A stretch of DNA of 20,956 bases from UBA1672 sp023140905 (GTDB lineage Bacteria; Pseudomonadota; Alphaproteobacteria; Micavibrionales; Micavibrionaceae): positions 1 to 20,956 of the forward strand of contig DAOVWH010000020.1 in the NCBI GenBank assembly GCA_030636745.1. The letters are read 5' to 3'. Numbering within the stretch: the first letter of the stretch is position 1; every line of letters starts with the position of its first letter. Made by a program: the position numbers and the translations under genes. Below are positions 1 through 7,832 of this stretch, in pieces. A model generated the notes under the pieces. It was given only the letters and a program-made list of their open reading frames with translations, was not told the origin of the DNA and searched no databases.

Positions 1-1
1 T

Positions 2-91
2 AAAGCGATAAGAGGGACGAGAGGTCCGTTTACGATCGGTATATTCGGTGATTGGGGAACGGGTAAAACCAGTTTGATGAGAATGATCCAA
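2..91 (+). CDS. KAP-type P-loop NTPase fragment (no start, no natural end)
   Basis: Frame 2 encodes, around positions 26-88, a segment reading GPFTIGIFGDWGTGKTSLM followed by RMIQQ. This is a Walker A P-loop (GDWGTGKTS) in the setting typical of KAP-family P-loop NTPases, membrane-associated ATPases often found in phage-defence or accessory regions. Upstream sequence lies outside the window. Downstream the frame stays open to a stop at 251-253, but past about position 91 it is only the shifted reading of the secA 3' end and bears no resemblance to a KAP protein. The fragment therefore holds just the P-loop and about ten residues on each side. It is either a truncated gene or the edge of a misassembled contig. 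Assignment rests on this one motif and its flanking hydrophobic strand. Confidence 0.6.
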
Positions 92-177
92 CAACATGGG
101 GGAAAACGCCACGTAACGCACCTTGCCCCTGTGGTTCAGGAAAGAAATATAAGCATTGTCATGGAAGTATCAGATAA
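67..177 (+). CDS. secA: SecA C-terminal end (partial, 5' part missing)
   Basis: Frame 1 from about position 67 encodes NQFDENDPTTWGKTPRNAP and then CPCGSGKKYKHCHGSIR before a TAA at 175-177. The CPCGSGKKYKHCH stretch is the zinc-binding SEC-C tail of the SecA preprotein translocase ATPase, which binds SecB and the ribosome; the preceding DPxTWGKxxRN is the usual lead-in. The same frame has stops at 64-66 and 49-51, so the rest of SecA is absent here. The bases before about position 76 instead encode a KAP P-loop in another frame. The intact secA should be about 2.7 kb. The gene would converge on the minus-strand CorC-like gene, 48 bases downstream. Confidence 0.85.
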   Translation, partial: NQFDENDPTTWGKTPRNAPCPCGSGKKYKHCHGSIR

Positions 178-225
178 AGCACAAAAATATATAGCCCTGT
201 TTTTATCCAGTTGTGATCTTCTTTT

Positions 226-1542
226 TCAACTAGAGTCAGGGTCTGGACCCTGAACAACGTTCTCTTTTTTCGAAGGCGTTAAACGCACAAGCGTAATCTG
301 GTTGCGCTGCTTGCGCACAACATCGATCTGAAAATCATGAAAACGGAAAGATTGCCCGATATCAGGAACCATTTGCGATTCAAACAACACTAATCCTGCA
401 ATTGTTGCATAATCTTCATATGGCAATCTCCAGTCAAAAGCCCTGTTCAAGTCACGAATAGGGACAGTACCATCAATAACATATGTACCATTTGAAAGAC
501 GGCGCACACCTGTTACAGCTTCATCATGTTCATCATCGATATCCCCGACTATTTCTTCTAGAATATCCTCAAGCGTCACGATCCCCATAAACGCGCCATA
601 CTCATCCACAACTACAGCAAAATGCTCTTTGCGTTCACGGAAAGCCTGAAGCTGATCATAAAGATTTGTCGTCTCAGGAATAAACCACGGTGTCATTGAC
701 ATGCGTGTTAAGTTAACCTTTTGAACATCACCCTCAACACCCATCAATTCACGCAAAAGCTCTTTAGCATGGAGCACTCCAACAATGTTATCTGGATTAT
801 CTTTCCACAACGGCAACCTTGTATAGGGACTGCTCATAGCTTTCTGTACAATCTCTTCCTCAGTTTGATCCACATCAATCATAGCTACATTTTTGCGGTG
901 GATCATAATATCTTCAATATCCACCTCTACCAGATCAAGGATAGAACGTAACATTGCGCGCTGCTCATATGTCTGATGTTTTTGTGCACCTTCTGTTTTC
1001 TCCTCATGCATTTCAATAGCACCACGTAACAGCTCAAGATGAGATCCAGCCGTAACCTTGGAAATATCCACACCGAAAATTCCTAATACCCGCCGTACAA
1101 TCCATGTCACAGCCTCCGTCACAGGTGCAAAAACAATAATAACAATTCGAATAATAGGCGAGATACGCATAGCCATATTTTCCGCATTATGAAACGCATA
1201 GGTTTTAGGCAGTACTTCCGCAAAAATTAAAACCAGCATCGTCATAATCAGTGTTGCATAAATCACCCCGCCATCGCCAAACATCTTAATCAACACACTG
1301 GTTGCCAATGCAGAGGCTAGAATATTCACCAAATTATTACCCAAAAGCAAAGCACCAAGCATCCGGTCTTTTTGTTCAAGGATTTTATTGGTTAAAGCAG
1401 CGTGTCTATGCCCTTTTTTTTCACGTGACGTCAAACGCATACGTGAAGCCGCTGTCAGTGCCGTTTCCGAGCCAGAGAAAAAAGCCGAAAGTACCAGCAA
1501 TATAACAATAGCACCAATCGATAAAATCACCGAAACTTCCAT
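226..1542 (-). CDS. CNNM/CorC (HlyC/TlyC) family membrane protein with CBS pair
   Basis: This 438-residue inner-membrane protein has the full family layout. An N-terminal DUF21/CNNM membrane domain covers about residues 5-190, with FSGSETALTA near residue 22, GNNLVNILAS near 68 and EVLPKTYA near 110. A tandem CBS pair follows at about 205-340, then DEYGAFMGIVTLEDILEEI leading into a CorC_HlyC domain at about 345-430. Family members are linked to Mg2+ (and Co2+) efflux or homeostasis; older 'haemolysin' names are misleading. The substrate cannot be read from sequence. It is the last gene of the aroK-aroB operon: its ATG lies 6 bases beyond the aroB stop, and the Shine-Dalgarno AAGGA overlaps the aroB end, so translational coupling is likely. 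Confidence 0.9.
   Translation of the reverse strand: MEVSVILSIGAIVILLVLSAFFSGSETALTAASRMRLTSREKKGHRHAALTNKILEQKDRMLGALLLGNNLVNILASALATSVLIKMFGDGGVIYATLIMTMLVLIFAEVLPKTYAFHNAENMAMRISPIIRIVIIVFAPVTEAVTWIVRRVLGIFGVDISKVTAGSHLELLRGAIEMHEEKTEGAQKHQTYEQRAMLRSILDLVEVDIEDIMIHRKNVAMIDVDQTEEEIVQKAMSSPYTRLPLWKDNPDNIVGVLHAKELLRELMGVEGDVQKVNLTRMSMTPWFIPETTNLYDQLQAFRERKEHFAVVVDEYGAFMGIVTLEDILEEIVGDIDDEHDEAVTGVRRLSNGTYVIDGTVPIRDLNRAFDWRLPYEDYATIAGLVLFESQMVPDIGQSFRFHDFQIDVVRKQRNQITLVRLTPSKKENVVQGPDPDSS
236..253 (+). terminator. short perfect hairpin at convergent gene ends
   Basis: TCAGGGT, a four-base loop, then ACCCTGA form a 7-bp stem (8 bp if the loop is taken as two bases). Eleven bases on, the plus strand has a run of six T (265-270). 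The hairpin sits inside the last codons of the minus-strand CorC-like gene and 58 bases after the secA stop, so it could end plus-strand transcription from secA. The gap between stem and T-run is longer than in a standard intrinsic terminator, hence the low confidence. Confidence 0.3.
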
Positions 1543-1548
1543 CAGATA

Positions 1549-2688
1549 TTAATCCTTACGTCCTTTTAAAAAATCTTCCAACACTTCATCAATTAGACCT
1601 TCTGGAACATCATTATGTACCAAAGCGTCTCCAATGCAATTAGCCAGAATAAAGACACTTTTGCCACTTTTGACTTTTTTATCACGCAACATAACGTCTT
1701 TAAGCGTCTGACCATTTGCAATAATCACCCCGGCAGCATCCGTATCATAAATATCTACAGGCAGTCCTACATCGCAGAAATGACGAACCACACGCTCGTA
1801 ATCTTCGGACGGACATAATCCCATGCGCACAGATAAATCAAAAGCCAGCACCGTGCCAAGCGCAACAGCTTCCCCATGTAAAAGAGTCCCGTCATACCCG
1901 GACAAAGCCTCAAATGCATGTCCGAAAGTATGCCCCAGATTCAGCAATGCACGCTTTCCACCCTCACGCTCATCCGCTTCAACAATTTTGGCCTTAGCCT
2001 TACAACACACATCAATAGCCTTAGCCACCGCATCCGGGTCCAAAGAAAGAACCTTCTTGCCATTTCCATTTTCCAACCATCTAAAGAAGGACTTATCACC
2101 AATTAAACCATATTTCACAACTTCAGCATATCCAGCATATAGCTCACGTTCTGGAAGCGTCTTTAATGTATCAATATCAATCACAACGCTAGCAGGCTGG
2201 TAAAAACTTCCAACCAGATTTTTACCAAATGCTGTGTTAATACCTGTCTTACCACCAACCGAACTATCTACCTGCGCTAATAAACTTGTAGGCACTTGCA
2301 CAAAAGGCACACCGCGCATAATCGTAGAAGCTGCAAATCCAGCCAAATCACCAATCACTCCACCACCTACAGCAACAACTATTGAATCACGATGCACATT
2401 ATTGCTCAGCATCCAATCATGTGCTTCTTTCAAACGATCATATGATTTAGTTGCTTCACCAAAAGGGAAAACCATCAGTTCACACCAGCTAGCTCCGGTT
2501 TTTATAAAACTGTCACGCAAAGCACTAGCATAGCCGTAGCCATGAACATTCTCATCTGTGATAACAAATAGCTTTTTTCCCTGAACATCAAAAGGTAGAT
2601 AGTCCTTGACTGAAGATAAAATCGCTTGCCCAATCGCAATATCATAGCTGCGTTCTGCCAGATTGATATGAACATTAAGTGTTTTCAT
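1549..2688 (-). CDS. aroB: 3-dehydroquinate synthase
   Basis: AroB converts DAHP to 3-dehydroquinate, the second step of the shikimate pathway, using NAD+ and a divalent metal in the cytoplasm. The 379-residue length is normal. The nucleotide-binding GGGVIGDLAGF is at residues 108-118, followed by VPTSLLAQVDSSVGGKTG at 132-149. The metal ligands expected for the family are visible as Glu189 (in AGYAEVVKYG), His253 (LGHTFGHA) and His271 (LLHGEAVALG). It starts at an ATG 21 bases after the aroK stop, with AAAGGG upstream at a slightly long spacing. Gene order aroK-aroB with a CBS-domain membrane protein behind is common in Alphaproteobacteria. No missing residues or frameshift are seen. Confidence 0.97.
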   Translation of the reverse strand: MKTLNVHINLAERSYDIAIGQAILSSVKDYLPFDVQGKKLFVITDENVHGYGYASALRDSFIKTGASWCELMVFPFGEATKSYDRLKEAHDWMLSNNVHRDSIVVAVGGGVIGDLAGFAASTIMRGVPFVQVPTSLLAQVDSSVGGKTGINTAFGKNLVGSFYQPASVVIDIDTLKTLPERELYAGYAEVVKYGLIGDKSFFRWLENGNGKKVLSLDPDAVAKAIDVCCKAKAKIVEADEREGGKRALLNLGHTFGHAFEALSGYDGTLLHGEAVALGTVLAFDLSVRMGLCPSEDYERVVRHFCDVGLPVDIYDTDAAGVIIANGQTLKDVMLRDKKVKSGKSVFILANCIGDALVHNDVPEGLIDEVLEDFLKGRKD

Positions 2689-2709
2689 TATATTTAAGGC
2701 CCTTTACAG

Positions 2710-3234
2710 TTAATCCAGTGAAAAAACAGCGTCCATAATCTGATCTGCCAAAACATGAATATGACCATTATGATTATTATCAATATGTATATCAGCTTTG
2801 GAATATAACGCTTCACGCGTATTTAACAATATCTCAAGAGTCTCGGCAGGATCATCCCCTTGTAAAAGTAAAGGTCTTCCTTTTCCACTACCAACATGTT
2901 CTAATAAAACAGAAACATCAACTTTAAGCCATACAGAAACCGCTTTTTCTTTTATCATAGCCAGATTTTCAGCCACTTTAACCACGCCACCGCCTGTTGA
3001 AATAACACATACATCTTTCTTGTCCAATATATCTAACAGCAAATCACTTTCCAGTTTACGGAAATACTCTTCGCCATGGCGTTCAAAAATCTGTGGAATA
3101 GCTATACCTTGCTGTTCTTCAATCATAGAATCCATTTCATAAAGATTCAGCCCGTACTTTTTCGATAACACTTTACTTACGCTAGTTTTCCCGCTCCCCA
3201 TCATTCCCAGTATTACCAAAGGTTTTCCCAACAT
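2710..3234 (-). CDS. aroK: shikimate kinase
   Basis: AroK phosphorylates shikimate to shikimate 3-phosphate with ATP. The 174-residue protein carries the Walker A loop GMMGSGKTS at residues 10-18, Asp35 (YEMDSMIEE) and Arg59 (EYFRKLES) for shikimate binding, the GGG turn at 81-83 and the lid arginine in GRPLL at 119-123. Arg140 sits in the R-x3-Y segment near the end. It is the first gene of the minus-strand aroK-aroB-corC-like operon and is divergent from a small membrane-protein gene, with 94 bases between them. The start is slightly unsure: an AAAGGA motif lies only one base before the ATG, so the adjacent TTG codon (codon 2) would give better spacing. Confidence 0.96.
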   Translation of the reverse strand: MLGKPLVILGMMGSGKTSVSKVLSKKYGLNLYEMDSMIEEQQGIAIPQIFERHGEEYFRKLESDLLLDILDKKDVCVISTGGGVVKVAENLAMIKEKAVSVWLKVDVSVLLEHVGSGKGRPLLLQGDDPAETLEILLNTREALYSKADIHIDNNHNGHIHVLADQIMDAVFSLD

Positions 3235-3328
3235 ATCCTTTATCTTTCAATTAACGTCTAAAATTTATTGATCTTACTTTAAAAGAGACACCACATTTGC
3301 TATACAGGTTAGGTACAGCTTTTACAAC

Positions 3329-3496
3329 ATGAACGTAAAGATGCCTCTCATGGACCTGATTATAAAAATATTTCTTACCGTTTTTGTACTTTTTATCGTG
3401 GGGATCACGGCTCTGGTTATGATTAGAGATGTAGAAATACCGCAGCATTCTGTTGTAAAAACTATCCCGAATGAAACCATACTAACTGATAAATAA
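3329..3496 (+). CDS. small single-span membrane protein (55 aa)
   Basis: This short reading frame encodes 55 residues: a short basic start with methionines at residues 1, 5 and 8, a hydrophobic span of about 20 residues (LIIKIFLTVFVLFIVGITAL), then a polar tail containing VEIPQHSVVKTIPNETI. I recall similar tiny proteins, with one N-terminal span and an IP-x-P/Q...V-x-K-x-IP-type tail, beside aroK and the xer gene in other Alphaproteobacteria; that is memory, not a search. It ends 4 bases before the next gene, so the two are probably co-transcribed. No Shine-Dalgarno precedes the first ATG; the ATG at 3350, with AAAG nine bases upstream, is an alternative start. Function is unknown. Confidence 0.6.
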   Translation: MNVKMPLMDLIIKIFLTVFVLFIVGITALVMIRDVEIPQHSVVKTIPNETILTDK

Positions 3497-3500
3497 AAAA

Positions 3501-5285
3501 ATGAATGACATATATGCCAAACCGTCACGGTTACAATTTTGCCAATATAACCGGATGTTTTTATTGTTATGCGCCATATCAATTATCCTGATATGCAACC
3601 CTCTTGCCACGCATGCCCAACAAGATCAGCAAGCGCCTGTTGAAGCCCTTCCCATCACAACAACCGATTATATTGTTGATTACACAACCACGGAATCGCT
3701 TGGCCTTCTGGACATGCAAGACGAAGAAAGTTACGGCAGTGGTGTATACCATCATACAAACCGCTCACAACTTACACCTTTATTAAAAGGCCTGAAACAA
3801 AGCAACTGGATTGTCATGCGTCCGGCGATTAAGAATTTTCTTCTGACCCAAACAGATATATCTGCCTTAATACAAGACACGCCCATAATTCCCGGAGAAG
3901 ATTTATTAACCCTGCGACTCAACGCTTTATTAGATCTCGGTTATATTCAGGAATCCTTCGAGCTTTACCAAAAAGCATCGGATAACATACTTGATGAACC
4001 GACAATACGCGCCGGTGTTTATGCTATGCTTCTTAATCGGCAAAAAGGTCTGGCTTGTCTTGAAGTGAAAACAGTTATACCGCGTTTTAAAAATATACCA
4101 TTTTGGACACAACTAGATGCTTATTGCGAGGCATCGCTACCTCATACAAATGATGGAGTCAAAACAGCCGCAATCAAGGATATTGATGGACTCCCCATTA
4201 TAAAATCCTTATTGGAATCACCTGATTACAGCTTTCAATATGAACCGGAAAGCTTTACAGCATTAAGCACAATAGAGCGCGCTATTCTCACCGCAGAAGG
4301 CCGGCTCACACTTGGTTACATCACCGCTGAGACAATAATAACCATCCCGCCACAACATATAGCTCCGCTTCTAACACAACCCACAGAACACTTAAGCCTT
4401 ATGCAAAAAGCGCTTCTCCTTGGTGCTGCTACCAATTACGACATCAAGCAACCTGAAGCTATGACAGGGTTTTATAAAAAGCTTTTGGCACAACAAAAAG
4501 AAGCAAAAGACCAAGACCAACAACAGCAATTTTCTAAAGAAACACACGATTTATACATATTGGCAAATCTTTACGATGAGACTTCCGGCAAATGGTCGGG
4601 AACAGGCCGTACAGAAAAAATATCTCAGGCCATAGTACTGGCACATAAATATTCTGATAAACTCTTAATTCCTTTTCTGCCAGCTATCAGTAAAATGACT
4701 ATAGGTGAAGACATTTCTCTTGAAACAGCCTTGTCTCTTGCTCCATTATATCTATACATACCGGAACACATATCCAAAACATGGATAAAAGATTTACTTA
4801 AAATGCACACACCAAAAACTTTACGCAAATATGAAATGCGAGAAAAGCTGATTATCTCATTGTTTTTGTTAAGTAAAAATAGTAAACGCTCTATTCAGGA
4901 TAAAATCTATACATATATATATAGTGCTTCTTTGCATTCACCTCTTGCCAAAGACATAATAAATATTATAGAAAATAGTAGCAACACCGTTAATGATGGT
5001 GATAAAGTGCACATTAATGGTGTAAATGGTTTTGACTTGGCAACCAATAAGAGGTATACAATGCCTCCCTATTATGTTTCGAATGCTTTGAAACAAGCCA
5101 GTGAGAATCAGAATATAAGCGTATCTTTGCTCCTATCGGCTCATATATTGAGTGAGATAGATAAAAAGGACGTATATATAGGGACTATAGCTGATATTGC
5201 ATCGGCTTTGAGTAATGTAAGTATAAGAACTCTACCCGACCACATCATAGCACAAACTGTGATGGAAACAGGTGGAAGTCTGTAA
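3501..5285 (+). CDS. secreted, mostly helical protein of unknown function
   Basis: I do not recognise a named family. The 594-residue product begins with an 18-residue polar lead, a hydrophobic core (MFLLLCAISIILIC, residues 19-32) and a signal-peptidase-like site THA|QQ near residue 40, so it should be exported to the periplasm. An alternative start at Met19 (3555) gives a more typical signal peptide; no clear ribosome-binding site supports either start. The mature part is rich in Leu, Ala, Ile and Lys, with many amphipathic helix-like segments (for example LLTLRLNALLDLGYIQESFELYQKAS), suggesting TPR-like or other helical repeats. No catalytic motif or further membrane span is visible. It lies 4 bases after the small membrane-protein gene and 39 bases before the Xer recombinase, so it is probably in that operon. 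The last 400 bases are noticeably AT-rich. Confidence 0.8.
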   Translation: MNDIYAKPSRLQFCQYNRMFLLLCAISIILICNPLATHAQQDQQAPVEALPITTTDYIVDYTTTESLGLLDMQDEESYGSGVYHHTNRSQLTPLLKGLKQSNWIVMRPAIKNFLLTQTDISALIQDTPIIPGEDLLTLRLNALLDLGYIQESFELYQKASDNILDEPTIRAGVYAMLLNRQKGLACLEVKTVIPRFKNIPFWTQLDAYCEASLPHTNDGVKTAAIKDIDGLPIIKSLLESPDYSFQYEPESFTALSTIERAILTAEGRLTLGYITAETIITIPPQHIAPLLTQPTEHLSLMQKALLLGAATNYDIKQPEAMTGFYKKLLAQQKEAKDQDQQQQFSKETHDLYILANLYDETSGKWSGTGRTEKISQAIVLAHKYSDKLLIPFLPAISKMTIGEDISLETALSLAPLYLYIPEHISKTWIKDLLKMHTPKTLRKYEMREKLIISLFLLSKNSKRSIQDKIYTYIYSASLHSPLAKDIINIIENSSNTVNDGDKVHINGVNGFDLATNKRYTMPPYYVSNALKQASENQNISVSLLLSAHILSEIDKKDVYIGTIADIASALSNVSIRTLPDHIIAQTVMETGGSL

Positions 5286-5324
5286 GACTGAAGATTAACA
5301 AGACTAAAAACTAAGGAGATAAAC

Positions 5325-6326
5325 ATGGCAAGACCAGGCCGTCCAGCATTGCCCAAACCGGATTTGCATCCTCTCGTTGATGCATTTCTTGATATGCTTA
5401 CAACTGAGCGCGGTGCCGCAATGAACACCCGTCAAGCGTATTGGCGTGATTTAGCCGATGTAAGTTTATTTCTTCGCAAAAACAAAAATGTAGAAATTGA
5501 TAAAGCATCAACTGATGACCTTAAGGATTATCTAAAAGATCTAAATAATAAGGCGAACACAAAAATTACCAGTAATGGTAAAATCGCGGTTCGCACAGTC
5601 GCACGTCGCTTGTCTGCATTACGCCAGTTTTTCCGTTATCTTGTATCTGAAGGCGTGCGCGAAGACGATCCGACATCAACAATTGAAAGTCCAAAACAAG
5701 GTCGTTCTTTGCCAAAAACTTTATCAGAAGCAGAAGTTGAGGCCCTTATCAAAACAGCTAGTGCAAAAGACACGGCAGAAGGCACACGCCTCATATGCTT
5801 AATCGAAATGCTCTATGCAACAGGACTTCGTGTATCTGAGCTTGTGGGTCTTCCGCTTTCAGCGATTGGCAAAAACTCTAATCACCTGATTGTAGAAGGA
5901 AAAGGTGGCCGCGAACGTATGGTTCCTCTTTCCACACCGGCACAAAATGCTTTGAAAAAATATCTTGATGTACGCAAACAACACATTTCTCAAAGCAGTA
6001 ATTACAGCTCTTCTGCACAGGATAAATGGTTGTTCCCTTCAAAAACATCTTTGAGTGGACACTTGACACGACAACGTTTTGCCCAGCTCCTGAAAGATCT
6101 GGCAAAAAGAGCTAAAATTGATGATGGCCGTGTTAGCCCGCACGTACTTCGCCACGCTTTTGCAACACATCTGCTTAATAACGGTGCCGACTTACGCTCT
6201 GTGCAGAAAATGCTGGGACATGCTGATATTGCGACAACGCAAATCTACACACATATCCTAAATGAAGATGTGAAGAAAACGGTTGAGGAAAAACATCCTC
6301 TATCAAAAACCGGAACAAAAAAGTAA
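5325..6326 (+). CDS. xerD: tyrosine site-specific recombinase, XerC/XerD type
   Basis: Xer recombinases resolve chromosome dimers at the dif site. The 333-residue protein has an N-terminal SAM-like core-binding domain (about 13-110) with ARRLSALRQFFRYL, and a C-terminal catalytic domain (about 130-320). All catalytic residues can be placed: Arg169 (ATGLRVSEL), Lys193 (EGKGGRERM), His273 and Arg276 (HVLRHAFATHLL), His299 (MLGHADIAT) and Tyr308 (TQIYTH). The start follows a strong AAGGAG six bases upstream (5313-5318). The position between the aroK-divergent genes and accA is where Alphaproteobacteria commonly carry xerD; telling XerD from XerC needs a tree. The catalytic domain carries a serine-rich stretch (SQSSNYSSSAQDKW, residues 222-235) that looks like an enlarged surface loop. 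Confidence 0.9.
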   Translation: MARPGRPALPKPDLHPLVDAFLDMLTTERGAAMNTRQAYWRDLADVSLFLRKNKNVEIDKASTDDLKDYLKDLNNKANTKITSNGKIAVRTVARRLSALRQFFRYLVSEGVREDDPTSTIESPKQGRSLPKTLSEAEVEALIKTASAKDTAEGTRLICLIEMLYATGLRVSELVGLPLSAIGKNSNHLIVEGKGGRERMVPLSTPAQNALKKYLDVRKQHISQSSNYSSSAQDKWLFPSKTSLSGHLTRQRFAQLLKDLAKRAKIDDGRVSPHVLRHAFATHLLNNGADLRSVQKMLGHADIATTQIYTHILNEDVKKTVEEKHPLSKTGTKK

Positions 6327-6345
6327 ATCATAAATACCAAATAAC

Positions 6346-6386
6346 AAACATGGCGCAAAATGCACATTAAGCAATACGCCATGTTT
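6346..6386 (+). terminator. 10-bp inverted repeat between the xer gene and accA
   Basis: AAACATGGCG (6346-6355) pairs exactly with CGCCATGTTT (6377-6386) around a 21-base loop, inside which TGC (6361-6363) and GCA (6371-6373) can add three more pairs. The stem starts with A and ends in T on the plus strand, so it could act as an intrinsic terminator in either direction, but no T-run follows. It lies 19 bases after the recombinase stop and 22 bases before accA. It could be a terminator, an mRNA-stabilising hairpin or a regulatory stem in the accA leader. Confidence 0.45.
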
Positions 6387-6408
6387 TATACAACTAGGGT
6401 ATGAGGCT

Positions 6409-7356
6409 ATGAGCCAGTTAGATTTTGAAAAACCGATTCTGGAACTAGAAGGTAAAATTACCGAATTGCGTCACGTTAATAGTGATTCGCAAATCAATAT
6501 CGCAGAAGAAATCTTTCGTATGCAAAACAAGGCTGACCGCCTTTTAAGAGCAACATATAGCAAACTAACAGCAGAACAAAAAGTTCAGGTTGCACGCCAT
6601 CAGGAACGACCTCATATGCGCGATTACATAGAAGGTATGATCGAAAACTTCATGCCTTTAGCTGGAGACCGCTGTTTTGCAGAAGATCAAGCGTTAATAG
6701 GTGGACTAGGTCGTTTCAATGGTCGTTCATGCATTATTATGGGGCACGAAAAAGGCTATGATACCCAAAGCCGCATTAAGCATAATTTCGGGATGGCGCG
6801 CCCGGAAGGATACCGTAAAGCACAACGCCTTATGAATATGGCAAGCCAATTTCAGCTTCCGGTTATTACTTTAGTTGACACAGCAGGCGCATATCCTGGC
6901 GTTGGGGCAGAGGAACGCGGCCAATCCGAAGCTATCGCAAAATCTATTGAAACCTGCTTTAGAACAGATGTTCCAATCATTTCTGTTATCATTGGTGAAG
7001 GCGGATCAGGTGGAGCTATTGCTATTGCTGTAGCAGATAAAGTTTACATGCTTGAACATTCAACTTATTCAGTGATTTCACCAGAAGGATGCGCCTCTAT
7101 TCTGTGGCGCGATAGATCTTATGCAAAAGAAGCCGCCAATGCTCTCAAGCTTACAGCACAAGACCTGAAAGAACTAAAACTAATCGATGGAATTATCTCT
7201 GAACCTATCGGTGGAGCACATCGTAACAAAGAAGCTATGATTAAATCTGTCGCAGCCCAAATCAAGAAAGCTCTAAACGAGCTTACTCCATGGGACCGCA
7301 CAACAATGATGAAAAAACGTAGAGATAAGTTTTTGAAATTTGGCCGTGTACTTTAG
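6409..7356 (+). CDS. accA: acetyl-CoA carboxylase carboxyltransferase subunit alpha
   Basis: AccA with AccD forms the carboxyltransferase that moves CO2 from biotin on AccB to acetyl-CoA, giving malonyl-CoA for fatty-acid synthesis. The 315-residue length is standard. Clear family blocks are an N-terminal helical region up to about residue 60, HMRDYIEGMIENFMPLAGDR at 69-88, GHEKGYDT at 112-119, VDTAGAYPGVGAEERGQ at 156-172 and the oxyanion-type GEGGSGGA at 196-203. The ATG has GAGG two bases upstream and AGGG about ten bases upstream. It sits alone after a hairpin, so it may have its own promoter; accD is not nearby. The minus-strand regulator gene converges on its end 19 bases downstream. 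Confidence 0.97.
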   Translation: MSQLDFEKPILELEGKITELRHVNSDSQINIAEEIFRMQNKADRLLRATYSKLTAEQKVQVARHQERPHMRDYIEGMIENFMPLAGDRCFAEDQALIGGLGRFNGRSCIIMGHEKGYDTQSRIKHNFGMARPEGYRKAQRLMNMASQFQLPVITLVDTAGAYPGVGAEERGQSEAIAKSIETCFRTDVPIISVIIGEGGSGGAIAIAVADKVYMLEHSTYSVISPEGCASILWRDRSYAKEAANALKLTAQDLKELKLIDGIISEPIGGAHRNKEAMIKSVAAQIKKALNELTPWDRTTMMKKRRDKFLKFGRVL

Positions 7357-7375
7357 CAATCATCCATTCACAGTT

Positions 7376-7786
7376 TTATGCAGCTGTCGCAGTTTTACGC
7401 ATCTGCCGAGCTGGGCTTTTTTCAAAAAAGCTTTTATCAGAAATACGTGCTCGCTGCTTCATGATACTAAAATCACCATGTCCAGCTTCTTTATGACCAG
7501 TATCCGTTGCAGCAGCTCTATAATAGAGCATTAAGAACACTCGAATTGCTGCTGTTAAAGATGTCAGCGAATTCTTGCGCACATAAACAAGACTACAAAC
7601 ATCATGAACAGAGCACTTCTCTCTACCCGCAATATCATTAAGTGCAACCCACATTTCCGGCTCTAATCTAATAGATGTTCTACGACCAAATATAGTGATA
7701 TTTCTACTTACTAAAGAGCTTCGACCTGCCTGACAAATTTTGTTGTCAACATCGCCATCAGAGTTTGATGATAAATCATTATCCAT
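7376..7786 (-). CDS. ribbon-helix-helix domain protein (RHH_4-like)
   Basis: The 136-residue product carries a ribbon-helix-helix core at about residues 29-90: a strand ITIFGRRTSIRLEPEMW, then two helices (VALNDIAGREKCSVHDVCSLV and NSLTSLTAAIRVFLMLYYR). The R-x-TSIRLE-x-E-W pattern and the S(L/A)TSA-like helix match what I know of the alphaproteobacterial RHH_4 family; proteins of this fold bind DNA as dimers and often autoregulate. The tail after residue 92 is basic and low in structure (KQRARISDKSFFEKSPARQMRK). The ATG at 7786 is preferred over the GTG at 7831 because GGGGAC stands four bases upstream. Palindromes lie 47-72 bases upstream of the start. Regulatory targets are unknown. Confidence 0.75.
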   Translation of the reverse strand: MDNDLSSNSDGDVDNKICQAGRSSLVSRNITIFGRRTSIRLEPEMWVALNDIAGREKCSVHDVCSLVYVRKNSLTSLTAAIRVFLMLYYRAAATDTGHKEAGHGDFSIMKQRARISDKSFFEKSPARQMRKTATAA

Positions 7787-7832
7787 AAACGTCCCCACAC
7801 AAAACGTTGTTATAAAATTAACTTGGAACACA

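Noticed and set aside
721..951. Open frame on the plus strand opposite the CorC-like gene
   Set aside because: It is antisense to a gene with full domain evidence; the product has no motif and no ribosome-binding site.
1823..2203. 126-codon open frame opposite aroB
   Set aside because: Serine/proline-rich translation typical of an antisense shadow; aroB has all its active-site residues.
3322..3582. Minus-strand open frame over the small membrane-protein gene
   Set aside because: The plus-strand reading gives a coherent membrane span plus polar tail and tight spacing to the next gene; the minus reading has no such logic.
6327..6408. Possible dif site next to the Xer recombinase gene
   Set aside because: The inverted repeat has a 21-base loop, unlike the two 11-bp arms with a 6-bp centre of dif.
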